From Spirochaetae bacterium HGW-Spirochaetae-7 (GTDB lineage: Bacteria; Spirochaetota; Spirochaetia; Treponematales; UBA12059): a DNA stretch of 22,730 bases. Position numbers and translations under genes: made by a program. The notes beneath the pieces were generated by a model. That model did not search any database. It saw nothing but the letters and a program-made list of their open reading frames with translations, and had not been told where the DNA came from. Shown here one piece after another: positions 1 through 7,690 of the stretch. The stretch covers positions 1 to 22,730 of the forward strand of contig PGXR01000009.1 of NCBI GenBank assembly GCA_002839245.1, given 5' to 3'. Numbering within the stretch: the first letter of the stretch is position 1; every line of letters begins with the position of its first letter.

Positions 1-2
1 CC

Positions 3-128
3 CCAGCATCGGGAGCCAGGTTTTCGCTCGCCACTATCGCCGCCGCCCTCGTTTCTGGTGTCCTGGGACTGGCGGCGCTTGCGGTCGCCGCCATCGTGCT
101 GGCCGTCTCCGGCGGTCTTTCAGCTTAG
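3..128 (+). CDS. C-terminal end of a membrane protein (partial)
   Basis: An open frame enters from the left edge and ends at TAG (126-128). The 41 visible residues are strongly hydrophobic (Leu, Ala, Val, Gly), a transmembrane helix followed by a short polar tail ending in GGLSA. Its stop overlaps by 4 bases the stop of the convergent peptidase gene (TTAG carries TAA on the minus strand and TAG on the plus strand), the same tight packing seen at other convergent junctions in this window. The family cannot be named from this fragment. It could be a chance open frame in GC-rich DNA, but the hydrophobic pattern and the junction favour a real gene. Confidence 0.6.
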   Translation, partial: PASGARFSLATIAAALVSGVLGLAALAVAAIVLAVSGGLSA

Positions 129-1186
129 AGCCGCTGGGCCATCGCTGCCTTGATCCCGCTGCCTGCCGTCCTGGACAAGTCGACCAGAGAGGCTACGAAC
201 GACGGAATCGAACCGCCGGCCTTCATGCCTAACCATGACTCGTACAGGTCGAGATCCTCCTCGTACAGGCGGTACAAGTCGAGATAGGCATTGTTGACCG
301 TTCCCATGTCGAACCCACGGTAACCGTCCGCGGTGACGGTCTTGGCTACGGCATCCTTGTAAGCGCTTGCCCGGCTTGCAATGATGTCAGCCTTGCGCCG
401 CAGCTTCTCTCCTCGCTTGATCGAGTCGTCGTCGTAGACAATCTCGAGAAGCCGCGCGGTCTCGCTGAGGAAGGCGACGAACGCCGCGGACTCCGCCTGT
501 CGTTCACGTCGCTTGGCGAGTTCCGGGGAATCTTTTCCGTAGCGACCGGCGAGATACAGTTCCGCGCCTTTCCGGCCGATGAACGTGGCGAACTCCTCAT
601 TGAACTGGTCGGCGCCCTTGATGAACAGCGTGGCATGGGCTGATTCATGGATGACGAGCTCCGCGATGGCATCCTCGTCGTAGGAAGCCATGAATGAGTA
701 CAGCGGGTCAGCAAAGTAGCCCAACGAGCTGAAAGCCTCGACCTCGCGGACGATGACATCGAGTCCGGTAGCCTTCAGGCGCGCGGCTTCCCCGATGGCT
801 TCGTCTTTCCTGTAGAAACCCCTATAGGGAAGGTCGCCGACCAGAGGATAGTGCCAGTAATGCCTGGTAAACGAGTCAGGAGCGCATGCCGACACCACGT
901 CGGCAACGTAGTCCTTGTCGACGGCCAGGTAGCGCGTGTAGTTCTTCCCCGGCGCCAGGCCCAGGGTTTCCGTCGCGAATTTTCGCACGCGTTCGACGGT
1001 CGAGAGGAGGCCGCGCACCGAGGAGGGCAGGTCCGGGTCGCCGGCCACCCGGCCGATGGGTTGGGCACGCGCGCGCTCCGACAGGAAATACGCGGCTTGC
1101 CGCGTGTACCAGCACGAGGACAGAGAAAGGGCGAGCGCCGAGGAACCGAGGACGAGCGCCATCAGGCGAAGGAAGTTGGAGTTCAC
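125..1186 (-). CDS. Putative zinc aminopeptidase lipoprotein (Aminopep family)
   Basis: A 353-residue predicted lipoprotein with a gluzincin-type motif HESAH (His180 and His184 are the expected zinc ligands, Glu181 the catalytic base) and a downstream FNEEFATF stretch that can supply the third ligand. The layout fits the bacterial putative aminopeptidase family (Pfam Aminopep, formerly a DUF); the true substrate is unknown. I chose the GTG start at 1186, not the longer frame to 1294. It gives a compact signal peptide (Arg7, hydrophobic core, lipobox LSSC with Cys25) and lies 7 bases after an extended -10 box (TGG-TATCAT), so the mRNA is probably leaderless. The longer frame would place an unsuitable Cys-rich segment ahead of the signal peptide and cover the promoter. 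Likely anchored in the inner or outer membrane, facing the periplasm. Divergent from the exporter gene at 1275. Confidence 0.82.
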   Translation of the reverse strand: MNSNFLRLMALVLGSSALALSLSSCWYTRQAAYFLSERARAQPIGRVAGDPDLPSSVRGLLSTVERVRKFATETLGLAPGKNYTRYLAVDKDYVADVVSACAPDSFTRHYWHYPLVGDLPYRGFYRKDEAIGEAARLKATGLDVIVREVEAFSSLGYFADPLYSFMASYDEDAIAELVIHESAHATLFIKGADQFNEEFATFIGRKGAELYLAGRYGKDSPELAKRRERQAESAAFVAFLSETARLLEIVYDDDSIKRGEKLRRKADIIASRASAYKDAVAKTVTADGYRGFDMGTVNNAYLDLYRLYEEDLDLYESWLGMKAGGSIPSFVASLVDLSRTAGSGIKAAMAQRL

Positions 1187-1193
1187 GAGGCGT

Positions 1194-1202
1194 ATGATAC
1201 CA
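1194..1202 (-). promoter_or_regulatory. Extended -10 promoter of the peptidase gene
   Basis: On the minus strand TGG TATCAT forms an extended -10 element (TGn plus 5 of 6 consensus bases). Seven bases separate it from the GTG at 1186, so transcription should start at or one base before the start codon. No convincing -35 is present; the extended -10 would compensate. Confidence 0.6.
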
Positions 1203-1214
1203 CGGAAACCACAG

Positions 1215-1224
1215 GTCGATCGAC
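1215..1224. repeat. 10-bp perfect palindrome between divergent promoters
   Basis: GTCGATCGAC is its own reverse complement. It lies between the two divergent promoters, covering the -35 position of the peptidase promoter (1217-1222) and 14 bases upstream of the exporter's -35. It could be an operator for a dimeric regulator, or chance. Confidence 0.35.
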
Positions 1225-1238
1225 AGACGGTCGCGGTC

Positions 1239-1267
1239 TTGATGCGGCCGTCGCAGGCGGATACTAT
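1239..1267 (+). promoter_or_regulatory. Sigma-70 promoter of the EamA exporter gene
   Basis: TTGATG (1239-1244), 17-base spacer, TACTAT (1262-1267), then 7 bases to the ATG at 1275. The start point predicted from this geometry coincides with the ATG, so the mRNA should be leaderless; no Shine-Dalgarno precedes the ATG. Confidence 0.65.
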
Positions 1268-1274
1268 CGCGCCC

Positions 1275-2168
1275 ATGACAAGCAGACACGGCATTCCGAC
1301 GGCGATGCGCTACGAGGCGCTCCTCCTCATTACGGCGGCGATATGGGGTACCGGCTTCGTGGCCCAGCGGCTGGGCATGCAGGATCTAGGGCCATTTTCG
1401 TACAACGCCGCCAGGTTCGCCGTCGGCGCTCTGGCACTGGTCCCCCTCCTGTTCGCAAGGCGGACGGGAATTGTCGCGTTCAAGGCTTCGCTCGCTCCAG
1501 GCCTGGCGGCCGGGACGGTTCTCGCGGTCGCGGCCGCTCTGCAGCAGTCCGGGCTCCAGTACACCAGCGCCGGCAAGGCTGGCTTCATCACCGGCCTCTA
1601 TGTCGTGCTCGTCCCGATTGCCGCCATATTCCTGGGAAAGAAGACGGCTCCGCTCACCTGGGCGGGAGCGGGTTTCGCGCTCGGCGGGCTCTACCTGCTT
1701 TCCTTCGCCGGCGAGGTTGCCATCAACCGGGGCGACGTGCTGGTGTTCGCGAGCGCCTTTTTCTGGACTGCGCACATCCTCGTGCTCGACCGCTGGGCGT
1801 CCAAGGTCGACCCGATCGCGCTCGCCTGCGTCCAGTTTGCCGTATGCTCGTTGTTGTGCTGGCTAGGCGCTGCCTTCACCGAGACATTGGCGGCATCGGA
1901 TTTCATTGCGGCCGCGCTGCCCATAGCCTATGGCGGCCTGTTCAGCATAGGAATCGCCTATACCCTGCAGGCGGTTGCCCAAAGCAAGGCTCATCCATCG
2001 CGCGCTTCGATAATCATGTCGCTGGAGTCGCCATTCGCCGTGCTCGCCGGCTTTATTTTTCTCGGCGAGAGGCTAGGGACAAGGGAACTCCTGGGCTGCG
2101 CGCTGATGCTCGGCGGCATGATCGTGGCTCAGGTCAGGTTTCAAGCTCACCGAACACGGTCGCGGTAA
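1275..2168 (+). CDS. EamA/DMT-family transporter
   Basis: A 297-residue inner-membrane protein with about ten hydrophobic helices arranged as two EamA repeats, the normal drug/metabolite transporter layout and length. Helix 1 carries AAIWGTGFVAQRLG, and the ninth helix region carries ESPFAVLAGFIFLGE, both typical of the family. Such proteins export or import small metabolites; the substrate cannot be read from sequence. The frame stays open upstream to 1056, but those codons run through the divergent peptidase gene and its promoter, so I chose the ATG at 1275, which lies 7 bases after a good -10 box. An in-frame ATG at 1305 is the alternative. The 3' end overlaps the convergent AMMECR1 gene by 35 bases. 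Confidence 0.88.
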   Translation: MTSRHGIPTAMRYEALLLITAAIWGTGFVAQRLGMQDLGPFSYNAARFAVGALALVPLLFARRTGIVAFKASLAPGLAAGTVLAVAAALQQSGLQYTSAGKAGFITGLYVVLVPIAAIFLGKKTAPLTWAGAGFALGGLYLLSFAGEVAINRGDVLVFASAFFWTAHILVLDRWASKVDPIALACVQFAVCSLLCWLGAAFTETLAASDFIAAALPIAYGGLFSIGIAYTLQAVAQSKAHPSRASIIMSLESPFAVLAGFIFLGERLGTRELLGCALMLGGMIVAQVRFQAHRTRSR

Positions 2169-2700
2169 AACGGTACAGCCTGGCGTCGGGCAGCAGGTAG
2201 GATCCAGGCTCGAGCCCGGCCTTGACGCACAGTTGCTCGAGCAGTTCTTGCCTGTCCCAGCCTTGCTCCGGCGCTACCTGCGGCAGGAAAACGCCCGAGC
2301 GGCCGCCCCGGACCAGATAGACTCCGTGCAGGCCCGGGCTCACGTCCTCGGGAGCGCATGGCTCGAACGGCGACAGTACCGATATTTCCACGTCGATGTT
2401 CCCGAGCTCCCTTTCGGTGACAGGCGGGAAACGGGGGTCGTCGAACGCCGCTGCGGCAGCCATGCTCCTGACCGTTTGATGCAGCGGGTCCACGGAGCTC
2501 ATCCTGCCTATGCAGCCGCGGAGCAGGCGGCGTCCAGCAGGAGACCGCTTGCTCAGGGTGACGAATGCGCCGTAGCGACCCGAGAGAGCGGGGCCGCATT
2601 CCGGCCACCGTGGATCGCGGTCTTCAATGCTTGCCGCTATGGCTTCGCGCGCAGTCGCCAGGAGTATGGACTTGTCGTCGTTTGACAACGATACGCTCAT
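2134..2700 (-). CDS. amrA: AMMECR1-domain protein (AmmeMemoRadiSam system protein A)
   Basis: A 188-residue protein that is essentially one AMMECR1 domain. The family's signature LRGCIG is at residues 60-65, followed by the usual DPL and the DPRFPPV segment. The domain is widespread in archaea and bacteria; its biochemical role is not established, although it is repeatedly found with Memo-like and radical SAM proteins. The start ATG overlaps the TGA of the upstream Memo-like gene (ATGA, 2697-2700), so the two are translationally coupled, which supports a shared function. No radical SAM partner is in this window. The 3' end runs 35 bases into the convergent exporter gene. The family call is firm, the function unknown. 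Confidence 0.88.
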   Translation of the reverse strand: MSVSLSNDDKSILLATAREAIAASIEDRDPRWPECGPALSGRYGAFVTLSKRSPAGRRLLRGCIGRMSSVDPLHQTVRSMAAAAAFDDPRFPPVTERELGNIDVEISVLSPFEPCAPEDVSPGLHGVYLVRGGRSGVFLPQVAPEQGWDRQELLEQLCVKAGLEPGSYLLPDARLYRFTATVFGELET

Positions 2701-3569
2701 GAAATGGCTCCTTCGTACCAGGCAAGGGCGCCGTAATGAACGATACGCTCCAAGGCCGATCCGCTATGACCCCGAGAATCGAGGCGGGCCAACAGGCGGC
2801 CCCTGGCGCCGGTCATCGACCGCAAAGCCATGGTCGCCGCTATGACCACAGCCCCGATGGTCTCCCTGTGCTCGGCCACAAGGCGCCAGTCGCCTGCCAT
2901 GATTGAGACGAGCAGTTCGTCCGAACGCCTTTCTGCGTCCACCGCGATCATGGAAGACGCCAGGTTAGACGAAGCCACGACGAGGACCCGTTCCATGTCG
3001 TCGCCAAAGACCACGTCGACGGCCCTCGATACGATTTCAGCCACCCTGGCGTCGCCGCCCACCAATATCGGCACAAGCAGGGCGTGAGGAAACAACCGGC
3101 GCATGAAAGGCAGCTGCACTTCAATGGCATGGCTCTCCAGGTGAGGCAAGTCGTTGGATGAAAAGAGGGTACTGCACGATTCAAGGTCGGCGCAGGCTCC
3201 CGTGTCTACCTCGACGTCACCTATGGGCGTCTGGAATACGGTGGCCTCGGGCAGGTAGGCCGCGGTCTCGCCCGTCCGTCGTATAGGCGCGAGGATCACT
3301 ATCCGGTCTATCTGGCGTCCCTTCGAGCTAGCCCAGGCCGCGCCCTGTACCGCCCCGGAATAGGCAAAAGCGGCGTGCGGTGACAATATCGCCATCGGCC
3401 ATGCGCTTGCCGCGTTACCGGCCAGGTTGCCGGCTGCGTCGCCTTTGGCCACGGCTGCGTTCCGCAGCGCGTCGTCGACCGCTTCCATGAGGACGGTCCC
3501 GTCGTCGGGATAGAATATGCCCGCCATGATGGCTTCACGCACCCTGCGGTTTACTCCGTATATCGCCAT
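2697..3569 (-). CDS. amrB: Memo-like protein (AmmeMemoRadiSam system protein B)
   Basis: A 290-residue Memo-family protein, near the usual length, distantly related to extradiol-dioxygenase folds. Recognisable blocks are MAGIFYP (residues 15-21), SPHAAFAYSG (His65, Tyr70) and SHAIEVQLPF (His147); the two histidines match the conserved metal-site histidines of Memo. The end, with HYGALAWYEG, is also typical. The bacterial function is unknown. I kept the long start at 3569 because TATACT ends 7 bases upstream of it (leaderless pattern); the alternative ATG at 3527 would begin with the conserved MAGIFYP, where many homologues start. Coupled by ATGA overlap to the AMMECR1 gene and divergent from the response regulator. 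Confidence 0.85.
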   Translation of the reverse strand: MAIYGVNRRVREAIMAGIFYPDDGTVLMEAVDDALRNAAVAKGDAAGNLAGNAASAWPMAILSPHAAFAYSGAVQGAAWASSKGRQIDRIVILAPIRRTGETAAYLPEATVFQTPIGDVEVDTGACADLESCSTLFSSNDLPHLESHAIEVQLPFMRRLFPHALLVPILVGGDARVAEIVSRAVDVVFGDDMERVLVVASSNLASSMIAVDAERRSDELLVSIMAGDWRLVAEHRETIGAVVIAATMALRSMTGARGRLLARLDSRGHSGSALERIVHYGALAWYEGAIS

Positions 3570-3576
3570 GCGCTAG

Positions 3577-3606
3577 AGTATAGTGTCACCTCTTCGTTCA
3601 ATACAA
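3577..3606 (-). promoter_or_regulatory. Promoter of the Memo-like/AMMECR1 operon
   Basis: Minus strand: TTGTAT (3606-3601), 18-base spacer, TATACT (3582-3577), then 7 bases to the ATG at 3569. The -10 is strong, the -35 weak. The predicted start point lies at the ATG and there is no Shine-Dalgarno, so the mRNA is probably leaderless. Confidence 0.6.
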
Positions 3607-3611
3607 ATTTC

Positions 3612-3628
3612 TACAATAGCAAGAAGGA
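3612..3628 (+). promoter_or_regulatory. -10 box and ribosome-binding site of the response regulator gene
   Basis: TACAAT (3612-3617) is a good -10 element, though no clear -35 lies 16-18 bases upstream. AAGGA (3624-3628) sits 7 bases before the ATG at 3636 and serves as the ribosome-binding site, so the leader would be about 12 bases. No -24/-12 (GG/GC) sigma-54 promoter is visible. Confidence 0.45.
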
Positions 3629-3635
3629 ATACGGG

Positions 3636-5015
3636 ATGCGCATCATAGTCGCCGACGACGAGCCTAACCTCCTTTCGTCCATGGGGACCTTCCTCACCGC
3701 GGAATCGATAGACACCGTGCTTTCGCCGGACGGCGCGAAAGCAAAGACATTCCTGTCGGAGGAATCGTTCGATGCCGCCGTACTCGACATCCGCATGCCA
3801 GGACTCGACGGCATATCCCTCCTCAGGTGGATAAAGGACGAGGGCCTGACGCTTCCGGTGATAATGATGAGCGCCCACGGAGATGTCAGGGATGCGGTCG
3901 AGGCGATGCGGCTAGGTGCCTGCGACTATCTCGTCAAGCCTTTCGATCCCGACGAGCTGCTGATTCGCCTGCGAAAGGCAGTGCGCGACAGGCGTCTCAC
4001 CGCTGACCGTGAGGTCTCGCGGCGGCCCGCCGGAGAGCGCCTCCGCATGATAGGAAGCAGCCCGGCGGTCGTCGAAGCGCTTCGCCTTATAGACCGGGCC
4101 GGGCCGACTCCGTCAACGGTGCTCATTACCGGCGAAAGCGGTTCGGGCAAGGAAGTAGCCGCCCGCCTCGTCCACGAGCGCTCAGGCCGGCCAGGGTCCT
4201 TCGTCGCCGTCAACCTCGGAGCCATACCCGACACGCTCCTCGAGAGCGAGCTCTTCGGTTACGAAAAAGGCGCATTTACCGGGGCCGCCGACAGAAAGCT
4301 GGGACTCTTCGAGCTGGCGGACGGCGGGACCCTGTTCCTCGACGAGCTTGGAGAGATGCCGCAACACATGCAGGTCAAGATCCTCAGGGCGATACAGGAA
4401 CGCAAGGTGACGAGGCTCGGCGGCACCAAGGGCATACCCGTTGATACCAGGATAATCGCCGCGACAAACAGGGACCTTGAGGCTATGGTCGCCAAGGGAA
4501 CTTTCCGTGAAGATCTGTATTACCGGATAAACGTGGTACGGATACATCTGCCTCCGCTCCGGGAACGACCCGGCGACGCCGTTTCCCTGGCCAGGCACTT
4601 CGTCGAGGCACTGTCGACGCATCTAGGCAGGAAAGGCGCCATCCTGGCTCCGGATGCGCTGGCGTTGATAGCGGCCTATCCATTCCCTGGAAACGTCCGC
4701 GAGCTGTCCAACGCGGTGGAACGCGCTTTGATCCTGTCAGACGGCGACAATCTTCATGCCTCGGATTTCCAGCTGGGTTCCGGGAAGAGCGGTCCACTGG
4801 CGGCAAGTCCTTCGCATCCCGGCCCCCTGTCTGGCGGGGCCGAGCCATTCGTGGACCAGGATGGCAAGCCGTATTCGCTGGCAGAACTGGAGCGCCGCGC
4901 GATACTCGCTTCGATAGGACGAAACCAGGGGAAACGAGAGACAAGCGCATCTGAACTCGGCATTACTCGAAGGACCCTTTTCAACAAGCTCAACGGGTAC
5001 GGGTATCGTGACTAG
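3636..5015 (+). CDS. NtrC/AtoC-family sigma-54-dependent response regulator
   Basis: A 459-residue three-domain activator. The N-terminal receiver has the acidic pair Asp7-Asp8, phosphoacceptor Asp51 (in LDIRMPG), Ser79 and Lys101. The central AAA+ domain has Walker A GESGSGKE (166-173), the sigma-54-contacting loop GAFTGA (212-217) and Walker B with GGTLFLDE. The C-terminal Fis-type helix-turn-helix ends with ASELGITRRTLFNKLNGYG. Such proteins, once phosphorylated by a histidine kinase, form rings that open sigma-54 promoters from upstream sites. No kinase gene is adjacent, so it is an orphan here and its regulon is unknown. Its TAG stop shares the CTAG tetranucleotide with the stop of the convergent ATPase gene. 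Confidence 0.93.
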   Translation: MRIIVADDEPNLLSSMGTFLTAESIDTVLSPDGAKAKTFLSEESFDAAVLDIRMPGLDGISLLRWIKDEGLTLPVIMMSAHGDVRDAVEAMRLGACDYLVKPFDPDELLIRLRKAVRDRRLTADREVSRRPAGERLRMIGSSPAVVEALRLIDRAGPTPSTVLITGESGSGKEVAARLVHERSGRPGSFVAVNLGAIPDTLLESELFGYEKGAFTGAADRKLGLFELADGGTLFLDELGEMPQHMQVKILRAIQERKVTRLGGTKGIPVDTRIIAATNRDLEAMVAKGTFREDLYYRINVVRIHLPPLRERPGDAVSLARHFVEALSTHLGRKGAILAPDALALIAAYPFPGNVRELSNAVERALILSDGDNLHASDFQLGSGKSGPLAASPSHPGPLSGGAEPFVDQDGKPYSLAELERRAILASIGRNQGKRETSASELGITRRTLFNKLNGYGYRD

Positions 5016-6085
5016 AGGACGCGCACGCTCGTCGGGTTGACGCGATAGAGGCGTTCCTCTCCGGCCTCGGGGGCCCGGCCCTTGCGGAAGCGCAGGGTGA
5101 AGCGCTCCCCGCCGGTTTGCATGGCGCAATCCACGACGTCGCCCGCGAAATCGGCGCGAAGACAGCGGGCGGCCATGACGCCGTGGCCATCGTCATGGCC
5201 GCTTGGGCCAGAAACCGCGCCCGGCAAACCTGGCGTGGTCGTCGGTTCCGCTGCTCCGCGCTCGAAGAAAAGGAATGAGCCATCCGCCGCGTTGTCGTCG
5301 TCGATCGGGAACTTTCCGGTTTCGGTGACGGCAAAAAGGTGTCCGCCGGCTCGTTCGAAACACACTATCGGCAGGCAAGGTCCGCTCCCCATGAACCGCG
5401 CAACCGCTGCGCTAGCCGGATTCTCCCAGAGTTCGCGGGGAGTGGCGCACTGGAGGACCTTCCCAGAGTCCATGACGGCCAGAGTGTCGCCTATGGCCAT
5501 CGCCTCCTCCAGGTCGTGCGTCACGTAGACCGCGGTAAAGCCGAGACGCCTCTGTTCCTCGACGATGTCGGCGCGCAGCCGCTTTCGCAGCGCCGCGTCG
5601 AGCGACGACAGCGGTTCGTCGAAAAGCACTACCGCAGGCTCGACTGCGAGAGTGCGCGCGAGCGCGACACGCTGCCGCTCGCCGCCGGACAGCTCGTGTG
5701 GTTTCCGCCGTTCGTAACCGGCAAGGCCGACGGCGGCGAGCAGGCTGCCGACCCTTGCGCGCAGTTCAACGCGACGCATGCGGCGGACGCGAAGCCCGTA
5801 CGCCACGTTGCCGAAGACGTCGAGGTGAGGGAAAAGCGCATAATCCTGGAAGACCATCCCTATGCCGCGGCCGCTCGGTTCCGTGCTTGTCACGTCGATG
5901 CCGCCTACGAAGAGCTTGCCGGAGTCAGGCCGTTCGAGGCCCGCGACCATCCTCAGCATCGTACTCTTGCCGCAACCCGACGGACCCGCTACCGCGAGCA
6001 CCTTGCCTGCTTCTGCCTCAAGAGAGACGTCAACCGTCTCCAGCGGCCATGCCTTGGTCAGTCTGACGAGTTCAAGCGATACCAT
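5012..6085 (-). CDS. thiQ: Thiamine ABC transporter ATP-binding protein (ThiQ-like)
   Basis: A 357-residue ABC ATPase: Walker A GPSGCGKST (34-42), signature LSGGERQRV, Walker B VVLFDEP, and the H-loop in VYVTHDLEEAM. It powers import through the neighbouring permease on the cytoplasmic face. It is much longer than enterobacterial ThiQ (about 230 residues): about 130 residues after the ATPase core resemble the C-terminal regulatory region of spermidine/iron-type importers (TOBE-like). I chose ATG 6085 over ATG 6094 because AAGGA lies 8 bases before 6085, while it abuts 6094. The gene starts inside the permease gene (14-base overlap), showing coupling. The substrate is inferred from the riboswitch and binding protein at the head of the operon, not from this protein. 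Confidence 0.85.
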   Translation of the reverse strand: MVSLELVRLTKAWPLETVDVSLEAEAGKVLAVAGPSGCGKSTMLRMVAGLERPDSGKLFVGGIDVTSTEPSGRGIGMVFQDYALFPHLDVFGNVAYGLRVRRMRRVELRARVGSLLAAVGLAGYERRKPHELSGGERQRVALARTLAVEPAVVLFDEPLSSLDAALRKRLRADIVEEQRRLGFTAVYVTHDLEEAMAIGDTLAVMDSGKVLQCATPRELWENPASAAVARFMGSGPCLPIVCFERAGGHLFAVTETGKFPIDDDNAADGSFLFFERGAAEPTTTPGLPGAVSGPSGHDDGHGVMAARCLRADFAGDVVDCAMQTGGERFTLRFRKGRAPEAGEERLYRVNPTSVRVL

Positions 6086-7685
6086 CGCGGACATCCTTCA
6101 TGAAAAAAATGAAACCGGTGACGACGGCCAGGACCACCGCGGCGGCACACGCCTCGTTGAGGCGATACGCCCCGGCAAGGCGGTAGAGCATGAGGGCGAT
6201 AGTTTCGAAACCCCCGACTGGCGCGGCAATGATGGCGTTGGCGTCGCCCGCGCTCATCGCGAAGGCCAGCGCGAAACCGGAGGCCAGAGCCGGCACAGCC
6301 ATGGGCAACCGCACCCTGAGCGTTGAACCGAGCCGACTAGAGCCGAGCATGCGGGCCGCCTCGACGTAGCGCTCGTCGGACAGACCGACGGACGATTGGA
6401 TGGCCCTGAGCACGAAAGGGTAGGCCGTGACAGCCTGTACCGCGGCCAGGGCGAATACCGACGGCCTGCCCAGCGCCGCGTTCCAGCCATAGGCCAGCAC
6501 GACGCTCGAGACGCCGAGCGGAAGCAGCGGCAGGACTTTGGAGGCCAGTGTCGACCTGGTCCTCTTGAGCCCGACGGAGAAGACGAATCCAGTAGCTGCG
6601 GCAATGGTTGCGCTCGACAGTCCAAGCACCATAGTGTTGAACGCGGCAGCCGCAAAGCCCTTCCTCGCGAAAAGCGAGGCATAATTGCCCAGCCCCAAGG
6701 CCGACGAGCCGCGCGCTGCCGTCCTGAGGGTGAGCGACTCGACGAGTATCGAGGCCAGCGGCCCCATGAAGCACACTACGATAAAGGCGCCGTAAAGCAA
6801 TGCGGCGCCGGCACCAAGGTAGCTGGAGAAAGGTCCCGGCGCGACGCGCTCCGCGTCACGCCGGTTAACCCCGGCATGTTTCTCGAAGGCGCCATACACT
6901 GCAAGGGCGAGCATCGCGACAAGCGTCTCGACCAGGGCAAATGCGGAAGCCAACGGCCTGTCGAACTCGAAACGCGCCGCGCGGTACAGTTCGACCTCCG
7001 GCGTTCCGACGCCGGGGCCGCCGAAAAGCAGCACTATTATGAAGCTGTAGAAGCACATCAGGAATACCAGCGATAGCGCGGCCCCGATGGCCGGCATTAT
7101 GGACGGCAGGGTCACGGTCATGAATACCCGGCTTTCGGAAGCGCCCAGGAGCCTCGCTGCATCTTCGTGCCTCTTCGGCGACGAAGCCCATGCGCCGCCG
7201 ACAAGGCTCATGACGACTGGAAAATTGTAGAAACCATGCGCCATAACGACGCCGACGAACGAGTAGAGAAAGCGGACAGGCGGCTCGTCGAGCTTGAACA
7301 GCGACATGAGCGCGCGGTTGAGGATGCCTTCCCGGCCATAATACAGCACGAAACCTATGGCGATTATCAAGGGCGGGACGCAAAACGGAACGGCGGACAA
7401 TGCCGACAGGATGCGTTTTCCGGGGAAACGCCGCCTCGCGAGCAGAAAGGCGCCGGGCAGCCCGACGAGCGCCGCGAGCAACGCGCTGACGAAGGCTTGG
7501 GACAGCCCGTAGGAAAACGAACGTGCGAAGCGTGGTTCTGAGAAGGCCCTGGCCAGGTTGGAAAGGGCGCCGCCGTCGAAGAGGGGGGCGAATGCGGCGA
7601 AAAGCGGGACAAGCAGGAGAGCCGCGAACGCCGGCAACAGTACGGCGCCGGGACGGAAGGTTTGCCTGACCCGCTTGCTCGTCAT
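6072..7685 (-). CDS. thiP: Thiamine ABC transporter permease, fused two-domain (ThiP-like)
   Basis: A 537-residue integral membrane protein with about twelve helices in two homologous halves. Each half carries the EAA-type loop that docks on the ATPase: EDAARLLGAS in the first half and EAARMLGSS in the second, each followed by the typical leucine-proline element (TLPSIMPA, RLPMAVPA). Such fused permeases are the rule for ThiP and ferric-iron (FbpB-like) importers. The ATG at 7685 follows the binding-protein stop by 5 bases, without a strong ribosome-binding site, so translation is probably coupled. It completes a binding protein-permease-ATPase importer; thiamine specificity is inferred from the operon's TPP riboswitch. 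Confidence 0.88.
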   Translation of the reverse strand: MTSKRVRQTFRPGAVLLPAFAALLLVPLFAAFAPLFDGGALSNLARAFSEPRFARSFSYGLSQAFVSALLAALVGLPGAFLLARRRFPGKRILSALSAVPFCVPPLIIAIGFVLYYGREGILNRALMSLFKLDEPPVRFLYSFVGVVMAHGFYNFPVVMSLVGGAWASSPKRHEDAARLLGASESRVFMTVTLPSIMPAIGAALSLVFLMCFYSFIIVLLFGGPGVGTPEVELYRAARFEFDRPLASAFALVETLVAMLALAVYGAFEKHAGVNRRDAERVAPGPFSSYLGAGAALLYGAFIVVCFMGPLASILVESLTLRTAARGSSALGLGNYASLFARKGFAAAAFNTMVLGLSSATIAAATGFVFSVGLKRTRSTLASKVLPLLPLGVSSVVLAYGWNAALGRPSVFALAAVQAVTAYPFVLRAIQSSVGLSDERYVEAARMLGSSRLGSTLRVRLPMAVPALASGFALAFAMSAGDANAIIAAPVGGFETIALMLYRLAGAYRLNEACAAAVVLAVVTGFIFFMKDVRDGIA

Positions 7686-7690
7686 CGGAG

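Noticed and set aside
851..2200. 449-codon plus-strand open frame across the peptidase gene and the exporter gene
   Set aside because: Antisense to the zinc peptidase and in the wrong frame for the exporter; Arg/Gly/Pro-rich composition is typical of GC-rich shadow frames and no domain is visible.
5339..6103. Plus-strand open frame of 254 codons inside the ATPase gene
   Set aside because: Antisense to an ABC ATPase with all motifs intact.
6396..7076. Plus-strand open frame of 226 codons inside the permease gene
   Set aside because: Antisense shadow of thiP, whose membrane helices and EAA loops are clear.
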